From Pseudomonas sp. Q11 (GTDB lineage: Bacteria; Pseudomonadota; Gammaproteobacteria; Pseudomonadales; Pseudomonadaceae): 64,000 nt of DNA. Positions 8,164 through 15,795 of the stretch are shown here, piece after piece (position 1 is the first letter of the stretch; each line of letters starts with the position of its first letter). The stretch is taken from positions 1-64,000 of the forward strand of contig NZ_JAKNQY010000024.1 in assembly GCF_024494355.1 (NCBI RefSeq). Direction: 5' to 3'. The position numbers were made by a program, and so were the translations under genes. The notes beneath the pieces were generated by a model. It had not been told where the DNA came from. It did no database searches and saw only the letters and a program-made list of their open reading frames with translations.

Positions 8164-9039
8164 ATGCCCACACTGCAAACCCTGCAAGTCTTTCAAGCCC
8201 TCAACAGTTCGCCCAATGCTCGCCTTGAGCACAGTGCCGAGCTGGGAGACGGTATGGCGGCCGCTTTGTGGAGCAACCATCACGACGCCCAGGACTATGA
8301 GGCGCCGACTCACCACACACTGTCGTGCTACATCGCCGGTGGCACCGGCACGTTTCGCCGCGAACGGCCCGACACCACGGGGGCACCCAACAAACTCTGC
8401 GTCCTGCCGGCCGGGCATGAATCGGCCTGGGTCATCAATGGCGACATTCGCCTCGCCCACCTGTACTTCAGCCCTGAACAATTCGCCCTCGGTTGCGTCA
8501 CGCTACTGGATCGCGAGCCGCGGCAAGTGCAGTTGCGCGAGGCCACCTTTCTCGACGACCCGCAACAGGCACAGCGCTTTCGCCAGTTGATCGCCCTGAA
8601 CTGGCAGGAGCCCGGTGAACGCCTGCTGACCACCAGCCTGGCCCATGACCTGCTCAACCATCTGCTATTGAGTCAGGTCGGCCAGCGCCAGGGGCTTCGC
8701 CTCAAGGGTGGGCTGGCCGCTCACCAGCGGCGAATGCTGGTGGACTACATCGACAGCCATCTGGCCGACGCCATCAGCCTCGGCCAACTGGCGGCCCTGT
8801 GTGCGCTGTCCGAATACCACTTTGCCCGGATGTTCCGCGAAAGCTTCGGCTTGCCGCCCCACCAATACGTGCTGGCTCGACGCCTCGCACACGCGCGGCA
8901 CTGGCTGCGCAGCACGTCAAAACCGCTGGGCGAGGTGGCGTTGGCCTGCGGGTTCGCGAGCGCCAGCCACTTTACGAATCGCTTCCGCCAGGCCCTGGGG
9001 GCGACGCCCGGCGAATATCGGCAGGCGTTTTTGCGCTAG
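8164..9039 (+). CDS. AraC-family transcriptional regulator
   Basis: The 291-residue protein has an N-terminal cupin-like sensor half (about 1-175) and a C-terminal double helix-turn-helix: LADAISLGQLAALCALSEYHFARMF for the first and GEVALACGFASASHFTNRFRQ for the second, followed by the usual GATPGEYR. It probably senses a small molecule and controls the divergent EamA exporter, as such pairs commonly do. GGAGAGAACCGATC precedes the ATG. Confidence 0.9.
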   Translation: MPTLQTLQVFQALNSSPNARLEHSAELGDGMAAALWSNHHDAQDYEAPTHHTLSCYIAGGTGTFRRERPDTTGAPNKLCVLPAGHESAWVINGDIRLAHLYFSPEQFALGCVTLLDREPRQVQLREATFLDDPQQAQRFRQLIALNWQEPGERLLTTSLAHDLLNHLLLSQVGQRQGLRLKGGLAAHQRRMLVDYIDSHLADAISLGQLAALCALSEYHFARMFRESFGLPPHQYVLARRLAHARHWLRSTSKPLGEVALACGFASASHFTNRFRQALGATPGEYRQAFLR

Positions 9040-9067
9040 CGAACAAAGTGCCAGCGGGGCGATCGCC

Positions 9068-9225
9068 ATCGCGAGCAGGCTCGCTCCCACAGGAGCGCTA
9101 TGCCGAACGTAAAACTCAAGTCCACTGAAGATCCAGTGTGGGAGCGAGCCTGCTCGCGAGACGGTAGCGCATTCAACATGGATGCAAGCTGAACGGGCGC
9201 CATCGCGAGCAGGCTCGCTCCCACA
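9068..9225. repeat. Cluster of three family 1 REPs
   Basis: Copies at 9068-9091 (minus sense), 9137-9159 (plus sense) and 9202-9225 (minus sense) alternate in orientation, so two different hairpin pairings are possible. The cluster lies between the convergent AraC and HPF-like genes. Confidence 0.9.
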
Positions 9226-9256
9226 TTGATCGCATGTTTGGGTGGCCTATCAAAGC

Positions 9257-9286
9257 AAAACGGGCCTGCGATGGCAGGCCCGTTTT
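9257..9286. terminator. Bidirectional intrinsic terminator
   Basis: AAAACGGGCCTG and CAGGCCCGTTTT form a 12-bp stem around a 6-base loop, giving a T run on either strand. It sits between the convergent AraC gene and the HPF-like gene and can serve both. Confidence 0.85.
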
Positions 9287-9312
9287 CGGTAGGTCAGTAA
9301 AAAGAATTAGGC

Positions 9313-9723
9313 TCAGCCGTTGAGGGCAGCCCGTTCGTTCTCCAGGAATTCTTCCTCCAGCATCGCATCGGCCAAGGCCACGGATTCGGTCGGTGTCTCA
9401 ACGGTCGCGCGCTTGACGCGAAGTTTGCCGAACAGATGCTCCAGGGCATGTTCAAGCTTGGTGGCCGCACCTTCGATGGCCAGTTCCAGCGTATCGGCCT
9501 TGTGTGTCACCGATACCGGTTGCAGGCCCTTTGGCCGCGCTTCCAGCTGACAACGCAAGTCATGGGGACCGGGCTTGTCGCCGTTCTCGTCCCGCAAATG
9601 AACCTCAACCCGTGTCAGGTCTTCTTCATAACGTTCGAGCGTGCTTTCGATGGTAGTACGTACCCACTCCTCCAGTCGGATGCTGCTTTGAATATGGTTA
9701 TCGCTGTTGACTTGGATTTGCAT
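9313..9723 (-). CDS. HPF/RaiA-family ribosome-associated protein
   Basis: The 136-residue protein starts MQIQVNSDNHI and has the beta-alpha-beta-beta-beta-alpha arrangement of HPF/RaiA proteins: two helices (about 18-33 and 80-97) around DLTRVEVHLRDENGD and RCQLEARPKG. Proteins of this family bind the 30S decoding region and silence or protect ribosomes in stress. A 35-residue acidic tail (about 100-136) follows the core and is not the long HPF dimerisation domain. It is not the rpoN-linked hpf gene. Function is therefore inferred from fold only. Confidence 0.8.
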   Translation of the reverse strand: MQIQVNSDNHIQSSIRLEEWVRTTIESTLERYEEDLTRVEVHLRDENGDKPGPHDLRCQLEARPKGLQPVSVTHKADTLELAIEGAATKLEHALEHLFGKLRVKRATVETPTESVALADAMLEEEFLENERAALNG

Positions 9724-10223
9724 AGTTCATCCCTTATTTCGGCTAGCTCGCCAGGGGCCAATCGACGTTAGCGCGACAACCCCTTGAATACAGAGTCGGG
9801 CTGGCGACAGAACAATTCAACCCCTTCGAAAAGATAAATATTCATATGCAAATAAAGCCAGACAACGGGCAAAAGCGCTGTTAATGTCGGGAGTTACCTC
9901 GCCTTGCTTACCCCGCGAAAAATCCGCGCTTACCCTGCACCGTCAGCGACCACTCGCCCATTCCTGCCCCGAAACGGGCATCCTGCCGGGCCGCATGCCA
10001 AAGCCTTCAGCGCCTATGCGCCGTGATCATTATCCGACAGTTTTTCCGGCATGCCCCTTGCTACTTCTCTGCAGGAGCTGTTGCAGGTTGGGATCTTCCG
10101 ATCAAGCACCAGCATGGCTTCTGGATGAAGCATGATCATGGAATGGCCGGTGGTCCGGTATTGCGAACTAATCCCGATCACGACCGGTCAACAACTGCAC
10201 GTTCAATCAGGCGGTGACGCATC
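9724..10223. other. 500-bp non-coding gap
   Basis: I see no convincing gene here. An AT-rich stretch at about 9830-9855 (AAGATAAATATTCATATGC) could be a promoter for the HPF-like gene on the minus strand or for DUF3509 on the plus strand. Short open frames in the segment have no ribosome site and unlikely composition. Confidence 0.5.
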
Positions 10224-10541
10224 ATGGACAACCCTTTTCAGCTCATTACCGACGCTTTTGCGCCGCAGTATCAAATCAACCTGAGCATCCAGGGCCTGGA
10301 CGGCAGCATCATGCTGACCCTGTCCAAAGCCGGGCGCATCGTCGCCAAGCGTATGATCAGCGCCCAGCAACGCAACGACCCGGAACGCCTGCGGCGCTTG
10401 GTCCAGAGCATTCAGTTCGGCATCGCCATCGAGCAAGGTCACAGCGCTGTGGCGATCCTCGAAGCCATGACCGGCGGTGACACTGTCAAGCTGCCACCAC
10501 CGCAGACGCAGGGCGCGACATCCGCCCCCGCCGGCCTCTAG
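10224..10541 (+). CDS. DUF3509-family protein
   Basis: The 105-residue product MDNPFQLITDAFAPQYQINL continues with DGSIMLTLS, a basic VAKRMISAQQRND and a final helix, which matches my memory of the DUF3509 family of small cytoplasmic proteins confined largely to Pseudomonas. Function is unknown. The last 20 residues are Pro/Gln/Ala-rich and probably disordered. Its stop codon overlaps the stop of the convergent psiE gene (shared CTAG). Confidence 0.7.
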   Translation: MDNPFQLITDAFAPQYQINLSIQGLDGSIMLTLSKAGRIVAKRMISAQQRNDPERLRRLVQSIQFGIAIEQGHSAVAILEAMTGGDTVKLPPPQTQGATSAPAGL

Positions 10542-11038
10542 ATCTCGCCCTTCTCCACTTCGGCATGCTCGCTGGAACCCGCGCCACCCTTGCGGTGCGG
10601 GTGCTCGATTTTCACCGAGGGGAACTGCGACGAGGCGTAACGCACCACCAGGATCGCGAACGCCAGCAGCAAGATGCCGCCGCACAGGTAGATGATGCCC
10701 AGGTCAGGCGGGCTGTGGTGAGAGACGTTGGAAATCAGCAGGCGCGTCAGCGCGGTGATCGCCACGTAGATCAGAAACCGCACCGGCATGTGGTTGGTCT
10801 TGAAGTAGATCCCGACCATCGCCCCCAATTCCAGATAGATAAACAGCAGCAGGATGTCATCGATCTTGATGTGCCCCTGCTCGAGCATCTGCAAAAACTC
10901 CATCACTGCCGCCCACGCGGTCACCGCGCCAATGGCGAACAGTGCCAGGTAATGGAAGGTCTCGACGAACAGGTTGCCCAGGGACTCGGCCAACTGATGT
11001 ACGTTCTGGCGCAGGTTCTCGGCCCAGTTGATTTTCAC
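10538..11038 (-). CDS. psiE: Phosphate-starvation-inducible protein PsiE
   Basis: The 166-residue inner-membrane protein has four hydrophobic segments (about 25-50, 62-80, 87-105, 113-135) and the family features LEQGHIKIDDILLLFIYLE, AMVGIYFKT and MPVRFLIYVAITALTR. It starts at GTG with AAGGAAAC seven bases upstream. PsiE is induced by phosphate lack in enterobacteria; its role is not known. I did not find a clear Pho box upstream. The polar tail (about 140-166) carries His/Glu-rich residues. Confidence 0.88.
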   Translation of the reverse strand: MKINWAENLRQNVHQLAESLGNLFVETFHYLALFAIGAVTAWAAVMEFLQMLEQGHIKIDDILLLFIYLELGAMVGIYFKTNHMPVRFLIYVAITALTRLLISNVSHHSPPDLGIIYLCGGILLLAFAILVVRYASSQFPSVKIEHPHRKGGAGSSEHAEVEKGEI

Positions 11039-11181
11039 GATGTAGTTTCCTTAGGTCGACTCGACCGGATGATGCAGGTTGGACGTGACGGTTGTTCTGC
11101 ATGCAGAAAAAAGGCCAGCGGTTGAGGGTGAGATGGCAATGGGCCGCAACCGGACACTTTTGTGAGGTTGATGCGGGCCCT

Positions 11182-11205
11182 ATCGCGAGCAGGCTCGCTC
11201 CCGCA
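11182..11205 (-). repeat. Single family 1 REP
   Basis: One copy of the REP core, with CCCGCACA in place of CCCACA at its edge, lies in the 313-bp gap between psiE and yebG. The rest of that gap holds the divergent promoters and a LexA box. Confidence 0.8.
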
Positions 11206-11293
11206 CAAGCGCTGCTGCCTCGCGACAAATACGGAAACCGGTCTACATTAAAAAGCCACTATCCAAAGGGAAGGGATTCGCTTATCCTTTTGG

Positions 11294-11309
11294 CTGTATA
11301 TAAATACAG
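11294..11309. promoter_or_regulatory. LexA (SOS) box of yebG
   Basis: CTGTATATAAATACAG agrees with the LexA consensus CTGT-(AT)4-ACAG, with both half sites perfect. It lies 43 bp before the yebG ATG, where it would block the promoter. yebG is an SOS gene in E. coli, which supports the call. Confidence 0.92.
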
Positions 11310-11351
11310 TAGTCACAAAGATAACCAATGTGAAGGCATGTGAGGTGGTGA

Positions 11352-11612
11352 ATGGCCGTCGAAGTGGTATACCGCAGCAGCCGAGATCTGGAGCGCTTGT
11401 TCATGGATAAAGCCGAAGCTGACCGTCATGACAAAATGCTGGAACTCGCCGAATTGCTGGCCGAAGTGTTGCAAAAAGCCGTTCCATCGCTGAGCGAGAA
11501 ACAGGTTGAGGAAGCCGGCATCTACATGGCGAAGAATCGCGATGTATTCGCCAAGGCGTTCAAGAGTCAGCCGGACGCCTTGTCCGAACTGCTCAATGCC
11601 CCTGCTGAATAA
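11352..11612 (+). CDS. yebG: YebG-family SOS-regulated protein
   Basis: The 86-residue protein begins MAVEVVYRSSRDLERLF and has the DKAEADRHDKMLELAELLAE helix and a second helix ending AKAFKSQPDAL, as in YebG. Its biochemical role is not known; in E. coli it is induced by DNA damage through LexA. The strong LexA box upstream and the terminator directly downstream make a self-contained SOS unit. GAGGTGG lies before the ATG. Confidence 0.9.
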   Translation: MAVEVVYRSSRDLERLFMDKAEADRHDKMLELAELLAEVLQKAVPSLSEKQVEEAGIYMAKNRDVFAKAFKSQPDALSELLNAPAE

Positions 11613-11618
11613 GCCTTG

Positions 11619-11686
11619 AAAAGATCGCAGCCTTCGGCAGCTCCATGGATACCCCTGGAGCTGCCGAAGGCCGCGATCTTTTTTTA
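11619..11686. terminator. Long bidirectional terminator
   Basis: AAAGATCGCAGCCTTCGGCAG... pairs with its near-perfect complement across the loop ATGGATACCCC, giving a stem of about 27 bp with one mismatch and a run of seven Ts. It ends yebG on the plus strand; on the minus strand it overlaps the stop codon of the dehydrogenase gene. Confidence 0.9.
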
Positions 11687-12703
11687 TCGGTACAACAAAC
11701 GCTCTGCCAGTTCATCGGCCACCCTGGCCGGTGAGCGTTTTTCTGCCTGGGCGTGAGCAAAGACTTCCGTAAGCCTGGCGCCGATTTTCGACAAATGCGC
11801 GGTGATCGTCGACAGCTCTTCGCCGCGATGCTTCAAGGCGACATAGATCAGGCCACCGGAGTTGATCACGTAGTCCGGTGCATAGAGAATCCCGCGCCGT
11901 TCCAATTGATCGGCCACTTGCAGGTTGCTCAACTGGTTATGGGCCGACCCGGCGACCGCCGAGCAGCGTAGCTGAGCCACGCTGTGACTGTTGAGCACAC
12001 CACCCAGGCCACAAGGGGCGAGGATGTCGCACGGGGTACTGAGCAGCGCGTCGTTGGCGATCGGATGCGCGCCCAGTTGCTCCATCGCCAGTTGTACCTT
12101 GCCGGGATCAATGTCGCTGACCAACAGTTCGGCACCCGCTGCGTGTAGCTGTTCGGCCAGGGCGTAACCGACATTGCCCAGGCCCTGGATCGCTACCCGC
12201 AGGCTTTCCAGGTTATCGCTGCCCAGGCGGGCCATGGCCGTGGCACGGATGCCAGCGAATACCCCCATCGCCGCGTGGGGCGCAGGGTCTCCCGACGCCG
12301 TGGTGCTGGTTACATGGCGGGTCTGTTGGGCGATGCAGTCCATGTCCGCCACCGACGTGCCGCTGTCGATGGCGGTGATATACCGTCCATCCAGTTGCTC
12401 GATGCAGCGCCCAAATGCCTCAAACAGCGCAGCGCGGCTTTCGACATGGGCCGGACGCATGATCACTGCCACGCCGCCGCCCACCGGCAAGCCGGCCAAT
12501 GCGGCCTTATAGCTCATGCCCTGAGCCAGGCGCACGGCGTCGACCACGGCACTTTCATCGTCGGGGTAGGAAAGATAACGACATCCACCCAGAGCAGGCC
12601 CAGGACGGCTGCAATGAATGGCAATCACCGCCTTCAACCCGGTGGCCGGGTCTACGCTCAGGTGCAGCGATTCAAGGCGGGAGCTTTGCATGAGAGCAAA
12701 CAT
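11684..12703 (-). CDS. Leucine/Glu/Phe/Val dehydrogenase homologue lacking the catalytic lysine
   Basis: The 339-residue protein aligns end to end with leucine dehydrogenases: GPALGGCRYL, the substrate-binding Lys66 in MSYKAALAG, NAD motif QGLGNVGYALAEQL, ILAPCGLGGVLN, AGSAHNQL and PDYVINSGGLI. These enzymes deaminate branched-chain amino acids. The usual GGGK, whose lysine (Lys80 in the Bacillus enzyme) is catalytic, reads GGGV here (Val78, codon GTG at 12470-12472), two base changes away from a lysine codon. The rest of the fold looks intact and the frame is open. The protein may be inactive as a dehydrogenase or have another role. It is monocistronic. Confidence 0.88.
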   Translation of the reverse strand: MFALMQSSRLESLHLSVDPATGLKAVIAIHCSRPGPALGGCRYLSYPDDESAVVDAVRLAQGMSYKAALAGLPVGGGVAVIMRPAHVESRAALFEAFGRCIEQLDGRYITAIDSGTSVADMDCIAQQTRHVTSTTASGDPAPHAAMGVFAGIRATAMARLGSDNLESLRVAIQGLGNVGYALAEQLHAAGAELLVSDIDPGKVQLAMEQLGAHPIANDALLSTPCDILAPCGLGGVLNSHSVAQLRCSAVAGSAHNQLSNLQVADQLERRGILYAPDYVINSGGLIYVALKHRGEELSTITAHLSKIGARLTEVFAHAQAEKRSPARVADELAERLLYR

Positions 12704-12889
12704 CGACAGGCTCCCGAATCACTTTTGTTTGTTCCGCCAGTATAGGCGTGCGGTCAGAATTTGCTGGAGCGCGCCGGAATAAGTCGCCACGGCGGCCAGT
12801 CTTTTGGGCATAACCTGATTCCTTCCCTGGACGAGACTGGACGAAAGCCCGTAGCAGAGCTAAAAACGAGGCATAGCCCGGAGAGTGTG

Positions 12890-13693
12890 ATGAAACCGCG
12901 CCAAGCCTTTTTTGATTGCCTGCATCGTTCCCCACCGGCGCTGTTCGAAGCGGCGTTGTGGATTGCTGCCGAACATGATCGCGAAGTGGACGTAACGGCC
13001 TTGCTGAAGGATTTCAAGGATCTGCAACAGCGTGTCAGCCACGACCTGCCGATGCTGCCCGTCAGTGAACTGGGCCAGCCCTTGCTGCGACGCCTCAATG
13101 ACCTTGGATTCGCCCAGGACGATTTCACGCCCCTGCGCCCGAGGGCCGCTTTGCTCGACAAGGTGTTGACGCGTAAACGTGGACAGCCCCTCGCCCTCGG
13201 CCTGATCGCCCTGGAACTGGCTCGTGGCCTGGAAATTCCGATGGTCGGTGTCAATTTCCCCGGTCACTTCCTGTTGCGGGTCCCCGGTGCCGATCACCTG
13301 CTCGACCCGTGTGGCGGGCGCCGGTTGTACCCCAACGACTGTCGGGAATTGCTGCAACGCCAATACGGCGCCAACATGCCACTCAAAGCCGAGCACCTGG
13401 TCAGTGCCGAGCCCATGCAGATGCTCCAGCGCCTGTCGCGCAATCTTCGCCAATTGCATCTGACTAACGATGATTACATAGCTGCACTGATCGACGCCGA
13501 ACGGGTGCTGGAACTGGGCAACGCCAGCGCCGCCGATTACCTGGCCCGCGCCAGCCTGTACCAGCGACTCGACTGCCCCAACGCCGAACGATTCGACTTG
13601 GAGCACGCGCTGATGCTCAGCGAGGACCCGATCCAGAGAATTCGGCTGACGGAACGGCTGGGGCATCTGCCGCCCAATTCGATTGTGCATTGA
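12890..13693 (+). CDS. SirB1-family transglutaminase-like/TPR protein
   Basis: The 267-residue protein matches the SirB1 family: an N-terminal transglutaminase-like core with RKRGQPLALGLIALELARGL, VNFPGHFLLRVPG and LLDPCGGRRL, then a helical repeat part with ASLYQRLDCPNAERFDLEHAL. The cysteine usually expected in the RKG.P.s...ly segment of active transglutaminases is not obvious, so catalysis is doubtful. The start at 12890 (GGAGAGTG upstream) was chosen because the preceding in-frame stretch does not fit the family. Role unknown. Confidence 0.82.
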   Translation: MKPRQAFFDCLHRSPPALFEAALWIAAEHDREVDVTALLKDFKDLQQRVSHDLPMLPVSELGQPLLRRLNDLGFAQDDFTPLRPRAALLDKVLTRKRGQPLALGLIALELARGLEIPMVGVNFPGHFLLRVPGADHLLDPCGGRRLYPNDCRELLQRQYGANMPLKAEHLVSAEPMQMLQRLSRNLRQLHLTNDDYIAALIDAERVLELGNASAADYLARASLYQRLDCPNAERFDLEHALMLSEDPIQRIRLTERLGHLPPNSIVH

Positions 13694-13745
13694 GCGGGGT
13701 GGTGGTGGATTGCAGAATGCAGATCCAGCTGTTCACCACACATCC

Positions 13746-13836
13746 TGTGGGAGCGAGCCTGCTCGCGATGGTGGTGTGTCAGGTAACATGTTTGGGAGCT
13801 GATCCACCGCTATCGCGAGCAGGCTCGCTCCCACAG
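13746..13836. repeat. REPIN (family 1)
   Basis: A plus-sense and a minus-sense REP core separated by about 43 bases lie between the convergent SirB1-like gene and maiA. Confidence 0.9.
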
Positions 13837-13841
13837 GGGTT

Positions 13842-14477
13842 TCAGGGTGTGTCAGGTTGACTGGCCGGGTGGGCTTGCTGGAACGCTGGATGCGCGGCCG
13901 CCAGCGCCGCAACGCGACGGATCCGTGGATACGCCTCCAGGGAAACATTGAACCGCTCGGCCGCGTACAACTGCGGGATCAGATACACGTCCGCGACCCC
14001 GGGTGTCGTGCCGAAGCAGAAACCGTCATCCCCAATCAACTGCTCCACCGCCGCCAGCCCCTGGCTGATCCAATGCCCGATCCACTGTGCCACCTGCCTT
14101 TCATCGTGGCCCCACTGCCGCAGCATGTTGAGCACGCTGACGTTGTGCAGCGGATGAATATCACAACCGATCAACGCCGCGACGCCCCGCTCCCGGGCAC
14201 GAAGCGCCAGGTCCGCGTTGAGCAGCGGCACCTGTGGATAACGTTCCTCCAGGTACTCGATGATCGCGGGTGACTGCACCAGCAACGTGCCTTCATCGGT
14301 ACGCAGCGCTGGAACCCGGCCTTGAGGGTTGAGCGCCAGGTAAGCCGGCTGACGATGCTCGCCCCCAGGCACAGCGATCAGGTTGACCGGCAAGGCCTGG
14401 TAATCCAGACATTTTAGCGCCAGGGCAATGCGCACCCGGTAGGAAGAAGTGGAGCGGTAGTAAGTGTAGAGTTCCAT
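13842..14477 (-). CDS. maiA: Maleylacetoacetate isomerase
   Basis: The 211-residue zeta-class glutathione transferase isomerises maleylacetoacetate to fumarylacetoacetate. The start shows YTYYRSTSSYRVRIALALK with the catalytic SSxR/C-type segment (Ser-Ser-Tyr-Arg; the second-site Cys is replaced by Tyr, as seen in several bacterial forms), NPQGRVPAL and QSPAIIEYLEERYP for glutathione binding, and a C-terminal helical domain with DVYLIPQLYAAERF. It is last in hmgA-fahA-maiA, 10 bases after fahA. Confidence 0.93.
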   Translation of the reverse strand: MELYTYYRSTSSYRVRIALALKCLDYQALPVNLIAVPGGEHRQPAYLALNPQGRVPALRTDEGTLLVQSPAIIEYLEERYPQVPLLNADLALRARERGVAALIGCDIHPLHNVSVLNMLRQWGHDERQVAQWIGHWISQGLAAVEQLIGDDGFCFGTTPGVADVYLIPQLYAAERFNVSLEAYPRIRRVAALAAAHPAFQQAHPASQPDTP

Positions 14478-14487
14478 GCCTTGTCCC

Positions 14488-15792
14488 TCACCGCGCCGGC
14501 AGGATCTTGCCCCGGCATTCGCCGAAGCCGATGGACGCAACACCTTCGCGGCTGCAACGGGCCCGCAGGATGATCTCGTCACCGTCCTCCAGGAATTTGC
14601 GTACTTCGCCAGAAGCCAGTTCGATTGGTTTTTTACCACCCTCGGTGATTTCCAGCAGGCTGCCGAACTGACCGCTCTCAGGCCCCGACAAGGTCCCCGA
14701 GCCGAACAGGTCACCGGCCTGCAACTGGCAACCATTGACGCTGTGGTGGGCGACCATCTGCGCCACGGTCCAGTACATGTACCGGGTGTTGCTCAACGTC
14801 AGGCGGTGGGCCGGCAGGTTCTGCTCGCGCATGGCTTCGGTCAGCAGCAGGACTTCCAGTTCGATGTCGAACGCCCCACCGGCCTGGTCACGCTCGTCCA
14901 GCAGATACGGCAATGGCTGCGGATCGCCTGCCGGGCGCGCCGGTTGCGGGCGACGGAAGGGTTCGAGGGCTTCGGCTGTCACCACCCACGGCGAAATACT
15001 GGTCAGGAAGCTTTTGGACAGAAAGGGCCCCAGCGGCTGGTATTCCCAGGCCTGGATATCCCGGGCCGACCAGTCGTTGAGCAGGCAGAAACCGCCGATG
15101 TGCTCGGCGGCATCACCGATGGCGATGGCGTCGCCCAGTGCGTTGCCCTTGCCGATCCAGATGCCCAGTTCCAGTTCATAGTCCAGCCGCGCGCACGGGC
15201 CAAAGGTCGGCTCGCTCTGGCCGGCAGGCAGCGTCTGGCCCTTGGGGCGGCGCACGTCGGTGCCGGACGGGCGAATGGTCGAGGCACGCCCGTGATAACC
15301 GATGGGCACGTACTTGTAGTTGGGCAACAGCGGATTGTCGGGACGGAACAACTTGCCGACGTTTTGCGCGTGTTCGATACCTACGTAGAAGTCGGTGTAG
15401 TCGTTGATTTTTGCCGGCAGGTGCATCTGGCAGTCGGCGGCGAGAACCAGCAGCTTCGCACCCTGGGCCTGGATCTGGTCCCGCAACGGGCTGTCTTCGC
15501 GCAGCAGGTCCAGCAGCCGTTGGCGCAAGGCCACCCGAGCATCGCGCCCCAGCTCGAAGAACGCATTCAACTGCCCGCCACTCATGGCTTCAACAGCGGT
15601 GCGCGCGGCGCCGTCAAACAGGCCCGCCTGCAGCGCGGCCTGCAAATCGAAAATCTGTTCGCCTATGGCCACGCCGCTACGGGGGCTGTCGCCTTGCACG
15701 CTGAATACACCCAGCGGCAGGTTTTGCAACGGGAAGTCGGCATGGCCGTTGGCGGAGGCAACCCAGCTACGGGTAGGGGAAACGTGAGTCAT
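14488..15792 (-). CDS. fahA: Fumarylacetoacetase
   Basis: The 434-residue enzyme hydrolyses fumarylacetoacetate to fumarate and acetoacetate, the last step of tyrosine breakdown. Diagnostic stretches are FYVGIEHAQNVG and YHGRASTI around the metal/substrate site, DYELELGIWIGKGN, LNDWSARDIQAWEYQPLGPF and SGTLSGPE. Length is typical. It starts three bases after the hmgA stop, so the two are co-transcribed. Confidence 0.97.
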   Translation of the reverse strand: MTHVSPTRSWVASANGHADFPLQNLPLGVFSVQGDSPRSGVAIGEQIFDLQAALQAGLFDGAARTAVEAMSGGQLNAFFELGRDARVALRQRLLDLLREDSPLRDQIQAQGAKLLVLAADCQMHLPAKINDYTDFYVGIEHAQNVGKLFRPDNPLLPNYKYVPIGYHGRASTIRPSGTDVRRPKGQTLPAGQSEPTFGPCARLDYELELGIWIGKGNALGDAIAIGDAAEHIGGFCLLNDWSARDIQAWEYQPLGPFLSKSFLTSISPWVVTAEALEPFRRPQPARPAGDPQPLPYLLDERDQAGGAFDIELEVLLLTEAMREQNLPAHRLTLSNTRYMYWTVAQMVAHHSVNGCQLQAGDLFGSGTLSGPESGQFGSLLEITEGGKKPIELASGEVRKFLEDGDEIILRARCSREGVASIGFGECRGKILPAR

Positions 15793-15795
15793 GGG

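Noticed and set aside
9884..10217. Short plus-strand open frames in the gap before the DUF3509 gene
   Set aside because: No ribosome site, odd amino-acid make-up, and no match to any known small protein.
14477..14735. An N-terminal extension of the maleylacetoacetate isomerase of 86 codons
   Set aside because: The extension overlaps fahA, while the glutathione-transferase fold begins exactly at the ATG at 14477.
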